Below are positions 23,221-34,853 of a stretch of 64,000 nucleotides of DNA, in pieces; position 1 is the first letter of the stretch; each line of letters opens with the position of its first letter. The notes under the pieces were generated by a model, which saw only the letters and a list, made by a program, of their open reading frames with translations, was not told the origin of the DNA and did no database searches. A program made the translations under genes and the position numbers. The stretch spans positions 22,415,666 to 22,479,665 of the forward strand of contig OX485807.1 of assembly GCA_950295325.1 (NCBI GenBank). Direction: 5' to 3'. Origin of the DNA: Polytrichum commune (lineage: Eukaryota > Streptophyta > Polytrichopsida > Polytrichales > Polytrichaceae).

Positions 23221-24175
23221 TCCAAGAGGGATGTCAATAACCCTAAACCTCACTGTTCACGTATGAAAATGGTCTTTATCATGGTTCTAGGAATAATTAT
23301 TACTTCGATTTTTAATTTTATATAGCATGATGATGGCTTGTTGTAATGTGGGAGTGTAGCATTTGTGGTCGATGTGTTTGTTATGTTTGAAGTATGGAGG
23401 AAAACCTAGGGCTGCTCTATATTCTATTATTTGTGGGGGAAGTAATGCTAGAATATTCATGTTGGGGAACATAGTGAGTTGGTTGCCTTGTTCCTCCCAA
23501 TCTTTCATGGTGTATAATGATTGTGAGGGTTGTTAGGCTTGTCTTGTGATGACATCGAAGCCCATTGAATTTTCTTGAGGTGGGTGGGCATATCATGAAC
23601 ATGTCCATTTGTGTGATAGTGCATTTCCGAGGGATCCGAAAAGGGAGTCTTTAGGGTTGTGGGTGAGCAAAATAAGTGCAGATTTGTGGGGCATGTGAGC
23701 AGGGATGAGTAATAAGAGTGGGTGTGGTGTTGAAGGTGTTGGTGATAATACAACGCAATGTCTTTGTGTAGGCGATGATGTCTATTGTTGGGAGATACAT
23801 GTGTGGGTTTGATTTTGGGGAGTGGGACGAATATCTTTCATTGAACCAAAGGATTTTGTGGAATTTGTTTATTGTTGGGTAGGGGGTATGTTGTGTGTAG
23901 GTATTGATGTTTTCAATGTATCAATTCCAAAGTTAGTGTAGTATGCTTAGAGCGATAGTGGTATATATGCTTTAGTATTTTGTGCATTTGTGCGTTTGGT
24001 GGGTGTATTTGGATAATGAGGAATTTTGTGACAATGTCTTTGTCAAGGTTGCGTTTGTTAGGTTTTGAGTTAAGTGAGTTTAAGTGAGAAAAGTAAACTT
24101 GCGGTGTAACAAACTTGTGTTGTGCTTGGGTGTAGTTTGGTGGAGGGATTATGTTAGTAGTACGAGGTTGGGGCA
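23221..24175. other. Non-coding stretch, nothing recognised
   Basis: Open frames on the - strand (for example 23417-23608 and 23913-24179) have no recognisable motif and look like chance frames in a purine-rich strand. No repeat structure was identified. Confidence 0.3.
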
Positions 24176-24530
24176 CCACGGGCCTTGGCTTGGTGGTTAG
24201 GGCTCATGGCCCCCAATGAGGAGGTTGTGGGTTCTATTCCCCATGCCGGCGTGGTGCTCACCACCTTAGTCCACTCAACTATGGTGGGGGGTCCTTGGAC
24301 CTTGTTGTATGGGTACCTCAAAGCCCTTTGGGGGGATTCCATGTCCGGTATCCTCAAGGCACTAGTGGTTAGCTAGGAACTAGTATAATGTGTCACTATA
24401 GTGCCCACCCCGAGAGGTGTTAGTAGTCCTGCACCATTGGTATTATGCCCTGAGGGTTCAATGCCAAGGGTGGGTCGAACGGGCATTCCAATTACGCTGA
24501 TCACATGGTCAGCGTTTCTTCTCTCTCTCT
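24176..24530 (+). mobile_element. tRNA-derived SINE
   Basis: Carries an RNA polymerase III promoter pair: box A TGGCTTGGTGG at 24186-24196 and box B GGTTCTATTCC at 24230-24240, 44 nt start to start, which is typical of tRNA-like heads. A non-tRNA body of about 270 nt follows, ending in a CTTCTCTCTCTCT tail. The head resembles plant Au-type SINEs as I recall them. No clear target duplication was found, so both ends are approximate. Confidence 0.72.
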
Positions 24531-26100
24531 AGGACAAAGTTGTGTTTCATTTACATGCTCGTGTAAAAGATGTTATCCGATAGTAGCCAAGTGGTGTGGT
24601 TTAGTATAGACCATTAACATACAATTTCATGGTTGAATCTTGGCCCATGCATTTCCCTTTTCGTGGGACTATTGTGGAGTCCAAGATTTGTGTGATTGGG
24701 ACTTTGAGTGCTTGGGTGGTGTATTGAGGGACATTTTAGGAAGGGGAGGAGGGGGGGGGGGGGGGAGTATGTGGAATTGTCTTGTGGAAGGGTGATGATA
24801 TTAAACATGCATAGTTTTCATGTTTATTTTTTTTATTTTTTTTATTTTAAAATTTTAAAAAAATTATGTTAAGTTTTGGAAGCGAATGTGTGTTATGCAA
24901 TATTGTTCTAGCATGGTTTGATAAAACATGATGGAGATGTTTGCATATTTCATATAGATTCCAAAGATTTGTTGCAAGAGAAAGAAACTTCTAGCAGTGG
25001 GTGACTGTGCACATGCTTGGTGTGTGTGTGTAAGGTAGATGAGCCTCCATTTGTGGATACAATAAGTAGCCTTTGGTTTATGTAACCAAATTTTTCCTAC
25101 ATTTTAAGGCTTGTGATAGTTGTGTGCATGAGCATTTGATGTAGTTTAGTAAGAGTGATATCGCCAACATTCTAAAATCTTCATTGGCAGTCATGCAAGA
25201 GCATTTGTGGATTTTGTTGGGAATTTTGCATAGTGTTTTTGTAAGGCTAGTTAATATTTTGACTAGTTTGAGGGGGTTGCATTAAATGTAATCGTAGTAC
25301 CTTTTGAAATTTTATTTTAAAAGTCTTAAATTTTAATATGGAAAGTTTTGATTTTTGCTTTAAACCTGGGATTTCTGAATTAAAAATAGAAAGTATAACT
25401 CTTATCCGCCTATAGTAGCTGAAGTGGTAAAGGTACTACGGTATGCTATACCTGGTTTTATAGTTGTTTTGATGATCCGATTTTTAACAGCATGCTTGCT
25501 TGGGATAGAGCATTGCTACTATAATTTGAGATTACATTTTGTTTCTGGTAAAGTTTGTTGTGAACTTCCCAATTTAGTCTTAGTTGGGAGTGGTACAGAG
25601 GCCTCACGAAAGTGAAACAAGGGTCACACCATAAACTTGCTCAAACCGTCTGCACATCATATTACACAATTACAGTTTTTAATCGCATTCCTATATATGG
25701 AATTACACAATACAATAACTTTGTGCTATGAGTGGCATTTCTTAAAAAGTAAGTACAAATAAGGAGGGTGCATGTTACATAGAACATGAAAGACTTTTGC
25801 TTGGTAGAAATATACATTCTAAGTTAGAAGCTATAGCATTGCATAACTTTGAATAGTAAGTAACACTTCGATTTGTAAATCGTATGCAGGTGTGCCATTT
25901 GCTAATGCAGCACAGGCAAAACTAATCAGTTCCATGAAGTTGGAAGTAGAGGACATTCAAAGAAATGAACCTATCATAATCCTGTACACATCAGTTGTGT
26001 TAACCTCCTTTGAAGTTGTTTAAACCTCACAAATGGCCAGGCATGGAAAATGAGCGCAAGCATAGAAGATGTATTGAGTCACAGTTCAGGCCATCAGTGC
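24531..26100. other. AT-rich intergenic region
   Basis: No gene recognised. It contains a G run (24,751-24,766), a possible SINE-like head at about 25,411 (GAAGTGGTAAAGGTACTACG, shared with about 61,475) and a half copy of fold-back family B at about 25,830-25,880 (GCTATAGCATTGCATAACTT then AGTAAGTAACACT). Confidence 0.4.
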
Positions 26101-26109
26101 TACCTTGGG

Positions 26110-26740
26110 AACAAACAAACGTGTAAATATCATGCGTATAGTTTTCTACATGGAAAATACTGGAAACAAGATGATTTCTCAACACCCAATCACCATAACA
26201 TCATGGAACTGGTTGCTCAGCACATACTCAGAGCTAAGTTCTAAATAGAAAACATAAATAGAAAGCAGCAAGTTGCCTGTTCTGTGACTTCAAATTGAAG
26301 TAAACATCATGCAACTGGTTACTGAACACACTGTAGACATGAGCGACCGTGTAGATTTCTCAAGTGAAAAAAAAAAATGGTTATTTGCAGTTGATTAATT
26401 CAGGAAATTGTACAATTCATTGATGCACGACTGCCCCATAGATATGTTACAAATGCTTTTAGCAAACAAAGACATGAACATTCTGGTATAGTATTTTACA
26501 AAGAAAACATTGGAAATAACAAATTCCTTGTTCTATGGCTTCAAGTCAGCACAGTATCATGCAATAGGCTACAACATACACTATACACAAGCATAACTTT
26601 TGGTAGATTTCTCAGGTTGGAAAAAAATGGTTACTTACACTTCATTGAATCAGGAGATTGTACAATTTGATCATGCAAGTGCCCCATAGTTATGTTACAA
26701 AATTCTTTTTAGCACTGCAAGATTGGTGTATACTCATTCC
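26110..26740. repeat. Imperfect tandem repeat in the DREB2 3' flank, period about 250 bp
   Basis: Blocks recur at a spacing of about 251 bp: GTAGATTTCTCAAGTG at 26,352 and GTAGATTTCTCAGGTTG at 26,603, each followed by an A run, TGGTTA, and then AGATTGTACAATT or AAATTGTACAATT, a GCCCCATAG block and ATGTTACAAA. A weaker earlier unit occupies about 26,110-26,350. It lies just beyond the DREB2 stop and may be in its 3' UTR. Confidence 0.7.
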
Positions 26741-26807
26741 AGCATGGACAGCCTCTAGAAATCGATCCTCAAAAAAAGTGGGGTTGCTGGATATGGTTTT
26801 GACATAT

Positions 26808-29800
26808 TCATCCTTTTCGTGGGGGCGGCACCAACTGTGGTCGGGACGAGACAGCAGGGAAAGAAGTAGTACTAGATTGCCAATTATCCGGGTTTGTCCC
26901 TCCAGATGATTGGAATGCCGGAGAAACGCGTGGCAAATCCAAAGGGTCAGTTAACAATGTCGTCCACGCTTGTTTCTTTTCCATCAAAGATGACGTTTCC
27001 AGCATCTCAACCTCAGGTGAGCCAGGCATCAATAGCTCTGTGCTTCCCATCCCTATATCCTCGACATTCAAGTCTTCAACGCCAATTTCATCCTCCTGCC
27101 CAATCTCCACATTATTCCCTGTCAAGGTGCTTTTGCTTTCATTTGACAAGTCCGATTCAAACGTCCCATCCGAGATCTGCATGTGGCATGCGAGCTCCGC
27201 CCACAAATCTTTTGAGAATGCGCTCGAGTCAGTCATTGTGCTTGAGTTGCTGTTGGACCGCATAAGTGAGGGGGGCAGCATGCTGGCCGCATCGCCCTTG
27301 GTGTCAAAAAAATCCAAGCCTTCCACAAAGAAATCATTGCATGTGAGTGCATCTTGCCGCACGTTTTCGAGGTCTGGGGCTCGGTCTGCTCTGGCTGCGT
27401 CATCCTCCGCCTCCTTGCAATCAATCATCCAGCTGCTCGAAGACTCGGGAAGGATCGCCTCCGCCGCCAGCTTACGCGGAGATCCAGAATCGGCCGTATC
27501 TAAATTCGCTGTTGCATCAGGTGTTGTGGCCGAGGCTGCACTGTTGCTTGACTCCACCGTTGAGCTGGATTTGGGAGGGGGGCTGTCTTTCTCCACCTCC
27601 TTGAATTTGCGAGCACCTGCCAAATGAACAAACATATAAACAAATTTGTTAAGCATGAAAAATGAAGCAACAATTGCAACAAACAAACAAATGGGGTAGC
27701 TGTCATCTGCTCACAGCAGTTGCAAAGAATCCCCCACTTAGGGATGCAGAGATTCATAAGCCTCCCGTACGAAGGTTATGGAACCTATGAAACCTGGTTT
27801 GACACCATAGCACACCACAATCTGCTACTTCACAAACTGCAATGAAAAACAGCCACACTAATCTCCACATGATCTACTGCAAAATCTGCTGTGCGAGTGA
27901 ATGTTATAGAACAGCAGATGTTACAATAGGCAATGTTAATGTTAGTGAATGTTCTAAGCAAGTGCAATCTGCATTCACTCGCCTAGAAGTGCAGGTTGAT
28001 GCACATACGTTGATGCATACAGTGAACTCTTCAAGCAAATATGAGCTTTTCAGAACAGGGTAATCACTCAATGTGAATATGTAACACCCTCAGGTCCTAC
28101 ACAGGACATTCCAAGATGTAGAGGACACAAATCAGCTGCAGCCGCCAGAGAAATTCAAGGGGCTGCCTCAAAGGAAACCATGTAGCACATGTGCTTGCTG
28201 TGTCTGTCAAGAAGGACCTCGGCGAACCTTTTCTGCTTTCAACAGTCGCTACGACTCCCACTCGGTATGTAGACTCATGAATCTCCCATACAAAAACAGA
28301 TGTGATTCAACACCATAGTGCAGCAATCCGTCACTTGGGCAAAATGTGATCAAACACATAGACAACACATTCCAGTTGATCCACTGTGGCACCAACCTGA
28401 TAGCCTGATGCCAACCGAGAGCTTCAAACATTCAAAAGCTCCTACCATAATCCCTCGATTCACTCGCGGAGAATAGCAGGGGGGAATGTAAAGGTTGATG
28501 AACACATTGAACTCGTCAACCAAACATGACCTTTCCAAACAAGGCAATTGTTCAAGAAAATGCCAGGATGAAATGGACACAAATCAGCTGCACCCACCAA
28601 AGAAAGAAACCAGCCAGCATCTGTGGTTGACTCAAGCAGCCGGATGCTTCAAACATTCAAGAGTTCCAGGGATCATAGTTCTCAACAGAAACGCCACATT
28701 CACTCACCAAGAACAGCAGGTGGAAGGAAAGGCAGGCAAATTGATGCATATGGTGAACTAGTGATGTAAACATGACCATTCCAAACAGCATGGCAACCGT
28801 TCAAGGCAATTCCAGGATGAATGGACATAAATCAGCTGCACCCACGAAGCTTCTATGCTTGACGGAGTGCGACTAAATGCTCCAATCATAGTCCCTCAAC
28901 AGAAAGAGCACGTTCACTCACAAAGAACAGAAGGTGGAAAATGTATCCAAATTGATGCATATGGTGAACTTGTGAAGCAAACATGACCATTCCATACAGC
29001 ATGACTATCGTTCAAGGAAATGTTAGGACTTGATGGACACAAATCAGCTGCACCCAGCAAGCTTCTGTGGTTGACGGAGCCTCCAATCATAGTCCCTCAA
29101 CAGAAAAGGCACATTCACTCGAACAGCAGGTAGAAAGATATGTATCCAAAATTGATGCATCTGGTGAACTCGCGAAATAAACATGACCATTCCAGACAGC
29201 ATGGCAATCGTTCCAGGAAATTCCAGGATGAAATGGACACAAATTAGCTACACCTTCTGTGGTTGACAGAGCGCGACTGAATGCTCCGATCATAGTGCCT
29301 CGACAGAAAGAGCACATTCATTCGCCTGGAACAGCAGGTGGAGAATGTATCCACATTGATGCATATAGCGAACTCGTAAAGCAAATATGACCATTCCAAA
29401 GAGCATGGCAGTCGTTCAAAAGAACGTCAGGATGGAATAGAACAAATCAGCTGCACCCCTCAAACAAACAAATAAACAAACAACCTCAAGAGGCTGCTGC
29501 CTCCAAAGACCACAGATTAGAAGACGTGAGAAAGAGAAAGAGAAAGAGAAAGAGAAGTGAAGTGAAGTGATGGTTAGGTACACGTGTATGCAAGTTACCT
29601 GCAGATGAAGTAGACGGCGATTCCATGGAATCTGAGGGAGCGGGCATCATGACGGACTTGTTGTCGGGCAAGTTGAGAAGGGCACAAGCCCCATACAAGA
29701 CTCTAGCAGCTTCATCATATGCAAGCGCGGCCTCTTCAGCGGTGCCGTAAGTGCCGAGCCACAGGCGGGAGCCTCGATTGGGCTCCCGGATCTCGGCGAC

Positions 29801-30046
29801 CCATTTGCCCCAAGTCCGTTGCCTCACCCCTCGGTAGCTGCACTGGGCATTCTCCGGGCCACCTTTGCCCTTCATACACCCTTTCTTGGAGCCCTTGGCG
29901 GGTGCCTTGCGGATGGTCTTCTTGGGGCCATGGCTGCCGCCGCTACCGCTGAACTCCGCCGCATGCTCCCCATTCCCTCCTGGAGTGTGTGTGTTATGGC
30001 TCGCCCACCAGGCCAGGGTTTCGGCCACCGAGCTCCCATGTTGCAT
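26808..30046 (-). CDS. DREB2: DREB2-type AP2/ERF transcription factor, two exons
   Basis: Exons are 30046-29599 and 27616-26808 (- strand), spliced at CTGCAG|GTAACT and TTGGCAG|GTGCTC, giving 418 codons plus TGA. It is a nuclear activator binding DRE/CRT elements, classically in drought, heat and salt responses. Seen: [12 protein letters not shown], a basic [20 protein letters not shown] segment followed by GGPENAQCS (the DREB2 subgroup A-2 signature and probable nuclear localisation signal), then one AP2 domain (about 71-127) with [29 protein letters not shown] and Val/Glu at DNA-contact positions 14 and 19. Exon 2 encodes an acidic Ser-rich tail, a plausible activation region. The frame continues upstream of this ATG with a basic RGRRRKR patch that DREB2 proteins usually contain, up to a stop at about 30,167, but there is no ATG in it. 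A short upstream coding exon is therefore likely and the start given is the conservative choice. Confidence 0.88.
27617..29598 (-). repeat. DREB2 intron filled with a degenerate tandem repeat of about 200 bp
   Basis: The block ACAAATCAGCTGCA recurs with copies ending at 28140, 28592, 28840, 29052, 29252 and 29454, spacings of 452, 248, 212, 200 and 202 bp. Each unit also carries, in order, ACAGCAGGTGGA, TTGATGCATATGGTGAACTC, AACATGACCATTCCA, AGCATGGCAATCGTTCA, TTCCAGGATGAA, and CATAGTCCCTCAACAGAAA. A longer unit of about 517 bp is suggested at the 3' end of the intron (AGATTCATAAGCCTCCC near 27,750 and AGACTCATGAATCTCCC near 28,266). The sense strand of the gene is the complement of these blocks. 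Confidence 0.85.
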
Positions 30047-31552
30047 ATTGGCCTGCAAACTCGTGCGCTTCCGCCGCCGGCCACGGGTGAAGTTGATGCT
30101 TTGCAGACCCAGCTGCAACGATGTGCCGGCTTCGGAATCCAGTGTTCTTGATTGGATGAGACCCCTTTAATCTGATGTGGAGTAAGCTAATTCCAACACC
30201 CTACCCTGCACTTCACCTCTCTATCTACTCCTCCTTGGACGACGACTTTCTCCTTCCTACCTAACCCTGTCCCTGTGATGCTTTCGATTGCCTTTGTGAT
30301 GATGTTTCTATGCCACTACCCCACCTCACTCTGCCAATTCCTGAATGATCTTGTATTTCGAAACCAAGTCGTCACCAAATGGAGGCTCGAAACCTCTTCA
30401 ACCTCTTCAGGATGCAGAAGACACTCTCGTTGACAGAACCAGGAATTATCTGGTGCTCAACTCATAAGAACTGCTTGCGGAGCTACTCATGTCACAGATT
30501 GGCTTGTCTGTCCACCATGTAAGTACCAGTAGCAGAACCAGGATTTTGCTGATGATCAAACCTTCTTTGTACAAAGGTACGAACTCCAAAGCCTTCAAGT
30601 ACAAGAAGATCCCTCTTTGTATATTCCTTGACGAGATTACCCGCACATTTATCACCCAGGTGAGTGTCTGCAGGGTTTCCTCCTAATTAATTTCGAGGAA
30701 CTACCAGGTTGGCGTTGTATACCCTTCCGAATTCGGGTAAGTTGATTCGTGACAACCTGTGAACAACTCAACTTTGCTGCAGCCTTTACCGCGCATTTCC
30801 AGCAGCAGCAGCAAAAAGGCAGCCAATCTCGGTCGAAGGAGGGGCAAGGATCCCAACCACTCCAGTGCTTCTTAATTATAAGACAACTCGTCTCTCTGTG
30901 TATATACACAGACGTAAGACCACCTGATCGAGTCGGAGGGGAAGAAAAGTGGGAAGAACAATAAGGATCTGTGAGCTGTATTTGTATTTGGCGTTTGCAG
31001 GATGTTCAAGGGTGGTGAGGCAAGACCAGAAACTTAAGGTGCGGACTGCACAGCACCACGAGGACGATCAGAGACGGATGAGTTCGGAGCAAGTCCAGCG
31101 TTGGCACATCCATGATGACGGAACAACACAAAGATCAATGTGAAGCTGCCTTGCTACACATGTTATACGAAACCTGCAAAAACCTCGACAACAATCAAGT
31201 CAAAAAACACGCACATCCCCACAACCCATTCAAACACTCCTCGTGAACGAACCAAATTCCCTAAGTCTGCTAATTCCAGGTCATGCCTACAACCTGGGTC
31301 AACCAGAAGTCAACAAGTATAAACCTTCCAAACTCACGCCACAAATGTTGAATCCATCTTTACAACACCAACACCGCTCTACCTAACAATTCCCGCACCC
31401 AATGGCCGGCCCTCGGGCTCATCCTTCCTCCACCTCATCCACCTTATACGCTCAGTCTGTGATGGGCCAAATGCTAGCTTAGAGAGCAGCAGCGCCAAAA
31501 GACAGATGATCCACGATAAGAGATTGCAGGGTAGGGTAGGGTAGGGTTCTTA
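30047..31552 (-). other. Probable 5' intron and leader region of DREB2
   Basis: On the - strand a good donor, AAAAC|GTAAGAACC, lies at about 31,552, just after a CT-rich stretch. A possible acceptor, CGTTGCAG|CTGGGT, lies at 30,116. This would fit a 5' intron of about 1.4 kb, as in many DREB2 genes, but the resulting first exon offers no ATG in the right frame. Another small exon or a start at 30046 is needed. No other gene was recognised here. Confidence 0.4.
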
Positions 31553-31700
31553 CGTTTTGTTTCAAGTTGATGCTTCAAGCTGCGAGCGCGAGAGCGAGAG
31601 AGCACAAGAGAGGAAGAGCGGAAAAGAGAGAAGAGTAGAGGGAGGGGGCGCAAGGCGAGCGCTTCGTAGAGAGGCTGACAAATTACAAGCTGAAGCAGCC
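31553..31700 (-). promoter_or_regulatory. CT-rich probable 5' UTR of DREB2
   Basis: Read on the - strand this is a pyrimidine-rich tract (runs of CTCT and CCCTCC) typical of plant leaders, ending in a splice-donor match at about 31,552. It includes one short ATG frame starting near 31,701 that stops after about 46 codons, a candidate uORF. The transcription start is not determined. Confidence 0.45.
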
Positions 31701-31788
31701 ATGGACGGGCAGTCAGACACGGGCGGGGGTAGGGAAGCGAGGTGGCAGCCCGACCCCCACCCACATGGCCACCTCAGCCCCCCGTGTG

Positions 31789-31801
31789 CGCCACGTGTCA
31801 C
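31789..31801 (-). promoter_or_regulatory. G-box / ABRE upstream of DREB2
   Basis: The - strand reads TGACACGTGGCGC, combining a CACGTG G-box with the ACGTGGC abscisic-acid response core. It lies just upstream of the CT-rich putative leader, in the position expected for a promoter element of a stress-responsive gene. Function is inferred from the motif alone. Confidence 0.5.
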
Positions 31802-31849
31802 ACTCCCTTTCGGGCTTATTCTCACCAAGTGGCAGCTTCATTACAGTAA

Positions 31850-32760
31850 GCTTATGTAAGCTATTGCCAGGCCTTATGTGGCCACCCACTCTTCTTTAAT
31901 CGGACACCTGTATTTGAGCCTTGGTCAGTGTATAGTAGAGCACCGATCAAGACCCCATCGCCAATCTACATAGGGTGAGAAAATTTCAATCAAGCTAGGA
32001 CTGAATTTCGACCTCGTTGGGACTCAATTTTCGATCAGGCCACAACCAATAGTGCCATGGCACATGTGCTAGTTTTGAGTGCTAAAGTGAGGAGGAATGA
32101 GCCGTTATGGCACACTCTAGACATTGGTACTATGTTTGGGTCAACTTTTGGCTTTAAAGATTACCATAAACTTTGTAATCCTCCTAATTTTTTCTATCTT
32201 CCTACACGAGGAAAATTTGCACCGCCTTATACTTCTCTAGATCTAGCACAAAGTCTCTTGAGTGATCAAATTATAGACGCCTCTACTCTACATGACAAGC
32301 CTTGCCGTTAAGAGTCAACACAAAGAAACCGTTTGTTGCTTTGAGATTGGAGAATAGTAGAGGCGCCTATTCTCAATCAAGACCCCGTTGGCAATCTATA
32401 GGACACCACAATTTTGTGTGTATCACATGTAAGATATCTGGCTTTATGTGGTCACTCTTCTTAATCGGACACCTATATTTAAGTGGTACATGACAAGGTG
32501 TGTTGTCACGTATCGACACCAAATACATACGTGTTACAATAAGATCGGACCATGTCCTCAAAATCGAGGCAACTTCCATTTCGAATTACTTCTCATCAAA
32601 TTGCACCATTATAGTTCATAGCTATTGGGCCATATGTGGTCACTCCTCTTTAATAGGACGCCTATACTTGACTAGTACATTGCAAAGATTGTTGTTATAG
32701 ATGACGCAAAATTTGACACATGTTTGCAATGAGATTGGTATATGTGCTCAAAATGTGGAC
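31850..32760 (-). repeat. Dispersed repeat family A fragments, reverse orientation
   Basis: Three diverged fragments of the family's 3' part, at about 31,870-31,930, 32,440-32,600 and 32,625-32,760. Each has GTGGTCACTC, TTAATCGGACACCTATATTT and a following AAGTGGTACATG-like block. The 84-codon frame at 32057-32311 between them has no recognisable motif. Confidence 0.6.
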
Positions 32761-33211
32761 ACCATTCTAGGTCCAATAGTTAACACAATTGGATGTCCTA
32801 TGGGGCCAGGTCATGGGAAAGAGATCCATTTTGAAACTCAAAATGACTATCTTTGTTTTTTTGCAATTGCTATCCAGGCAAGACAATTCTCGATATGACA
32901 TGGTGCCCCAAATTCAAGTAGAGTTGGAAGTGCCCACAATAGGGCCACATACCTTACAGTGATGTGTTGGGCTCAAATGCTACTTTCTCATACAATACAA
33001 TGAATGCATTTTGGCCAAGTTATGTTAGGCTAGAGCTTCATAGAGCTTCACGTAAATACCCATCATGGACAAAGGGGCTCTCATAAAAACAAGCTTCCAT
33101 TAGGTTGAGTATCGATTCATCCTCACTGGACCGATTTGGGTATTATAATGGCATTTCTAGAGTCAAATCATACTAAAATGGGAAATGTGAGGCTATAGAC
33201 TACACAAATAT

Positions 33212-33310
33212 TATATTTAGTGTCGTCTTCTATTTGGAGTTACACAATGCTATATCTTTTTATTATTCATGTAACATTTTATCGAGGAAAGATGTTTTTA
33301 TTTTATAATG
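33212..33310. mobile_element. Half of a family B fold-back element
   Basis: ATATTTAGTGTCGTCTTCTA then TTTGGAGTTACACAATGCTA matches one arm of the complete family B elements. No partner arm was found nearby. Confidence 0.5.
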
Positions 33311-33439
33311 TCCAAAAAATCAATTTAACAACCAAGATGGGTCATTTTATGTCTGCTACCACAACTGTGATTGCCAAAGACACGGCCCCATTATTTAGGG
33401 AGCATGTACTTAATCTACATCGCATCTTCGTAATATAAT

Positions 33440-34457
33440 GAATGATCGGAATGTGAAATTTACAAGTAGATTTTGGCAAGAGTTGCACTATTTTGTTAGG
33501 CACTCAATTGGCCATGTTTATATCTTTTCATCCTTGGATTGACAATCAAAGAAAAAGGATAGATAGGAGTCTCGAGGATATGCTTTGGCATTATGTGAGT
33601 CCTATCCAAGATGATTGAAATGAATTTATGCCGATGATTGAATTTGCCTAAAACAACCTCTTATCCATTGAATTATGGTCAACATCGTACAACACTTGTT
33701 AGCAAGAGGATCAACAGGTCTCAAGTCCTGGTTGCAAAAGACTTCACCTTGTCTATAAACAATGTTATTAGTGAGGCTAAAACATCTGTTGGCAACCCAA
33801 CAACAACAAAGATAAGTTATGATAACACCAAGTGACAAAATGTGTCGTATGAGGTGGGATATGAAGTTCTTCTTAGTACTTCTAAAATTAAGTTGAAATC
33901 CCCAAGTGTGAGGAAATTGCTTCCTCAATAAATTGGTCCATTGAGATTAATAAGAAATCGGCATTGTAGCATATTGTTTGAAATTGCCAGAGATTTTGAT
34001 AATTCAACATGTTTTTCATGTCTCATTGTTGAAGCCCTATAAAGCTAATGGCAAGGTAAAGCCTCCGCCACCGCCAATTATTGAGAATAAGGATGTATCC
34101 TATGAGGTGGAATGTGTTTTGCAACATGAGGTTAGAGGAAGTCGTTCCCACCCTTTGAACTTCTACGTCATCAAATGGCTCAATTATAGGTTTGGACATA
34201 ATTCTTGGAAGCTTGAAGCTAATTTGAGTCATCATGTACTCAAAGAATATTGAGACTATGTGGCTCGCTCAAGTGAGCGCCTATCACATCATGGTGTTGG
34301 ACATGAAAGTTTACTCGATATTCCGCCCTAACTGCAAGAGGTGTAAAAAATCTAAGCATAGGAATTTTCTTTCCTTAGATCTTTGATTAAGTTTTACCTT
34401 TGTTCAAGATTTTATTTGTGAGTTAAAGCAAAGACGCTCAAACCTAGAGAGGGAGAG
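33440..34457 (+). pseudogene. Chromovirus (Ty3/gypsy) relic: integrase end plus chromodomain
   Basis: Broken frames read as integrase DRNVKFTSRFWQELH, then FHPWIDNQRKRIDRSLEDM (catalytic Glu lost), then QDD*NEFMPMIEFA, then LPEILIIQHVFHVSLLKPYK, and a chromodomain at 34,070-34,253 (YEVECVLQHEV, FYVIKWLNYRFGHNSWKLE). A polypurine tract, CTAGAGAGGGAGAG (34444-34457), precedes TGTAATGGACTAG, the usual start of a chromovirus 3' LTR. Everything upstream of integrase is missing. Confidence 0.83.
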
Positions 34458-34616
34458 TGTAATGGACTAGTAGTATGAACTAGGCTATTATGACGCCTTG
34501 TGGATGAACTGAACTAGGCTATTATGAAGCCTCACATATGAATTGTACTAGGCTATTATGGAGCCCTACGGATTAATTGAACTAGGCTATTATGAAGCCG
34601 CGTGGATTATTATGAA
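34458..34616 (+). repeat. Start of relic 3' LTR with a 34-bp minisatellite, four copies
   Basis: The LTR starts TGTAATGGAC directly after the polypurine tract. AGGCTATTATG recurs at 34482, 34516, 34550 and 34584, an exact 34-bp period, within units reading GAACTGAACTAGGCTATTAT then GAAGCC. The LTR's far end was not found. Confidence 0.8.
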
Positions 34617-34803
34617 TTAGTGGCAATCTAGCTAACTTACTCGTAACTCCGAGTGATGGTCTAGCTGACTACTTGTAAGTCATTCTCACTTTCTCATCTT
34701 TGACAAGTGGCATGGAGGTGAACACTTAGCATGAAGAAGGCTTGCATGGCAAGGGGTCTCCTTCCTCATAGCTCTAAGGTGGGGTGGTTTGTGCCACGCT
34801 TAG

Positions 34804-34805
34804 GA

Positions 34806-34848
<43 letters not shown>
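34804..34848. repeat. (CT)n microsatellite
   Basis: About 20 CT units following GGACAT. Confidence 0.9.

Positions 34849-34853
<5 letters not shown>

Noticed and set aside
27040-27627. 195-codon + strand frame
   Set aside because: Antisense of DREB2 exon 2; Ser/Leu-rich composition mirrors the acidic tail codons.
30044-30118. DREB2 start at 30118
   Set aside because: The codon there is TTG, not ATG; a nuclear plant gene is unlikely to start there, so the first ATG at 30046 was used.
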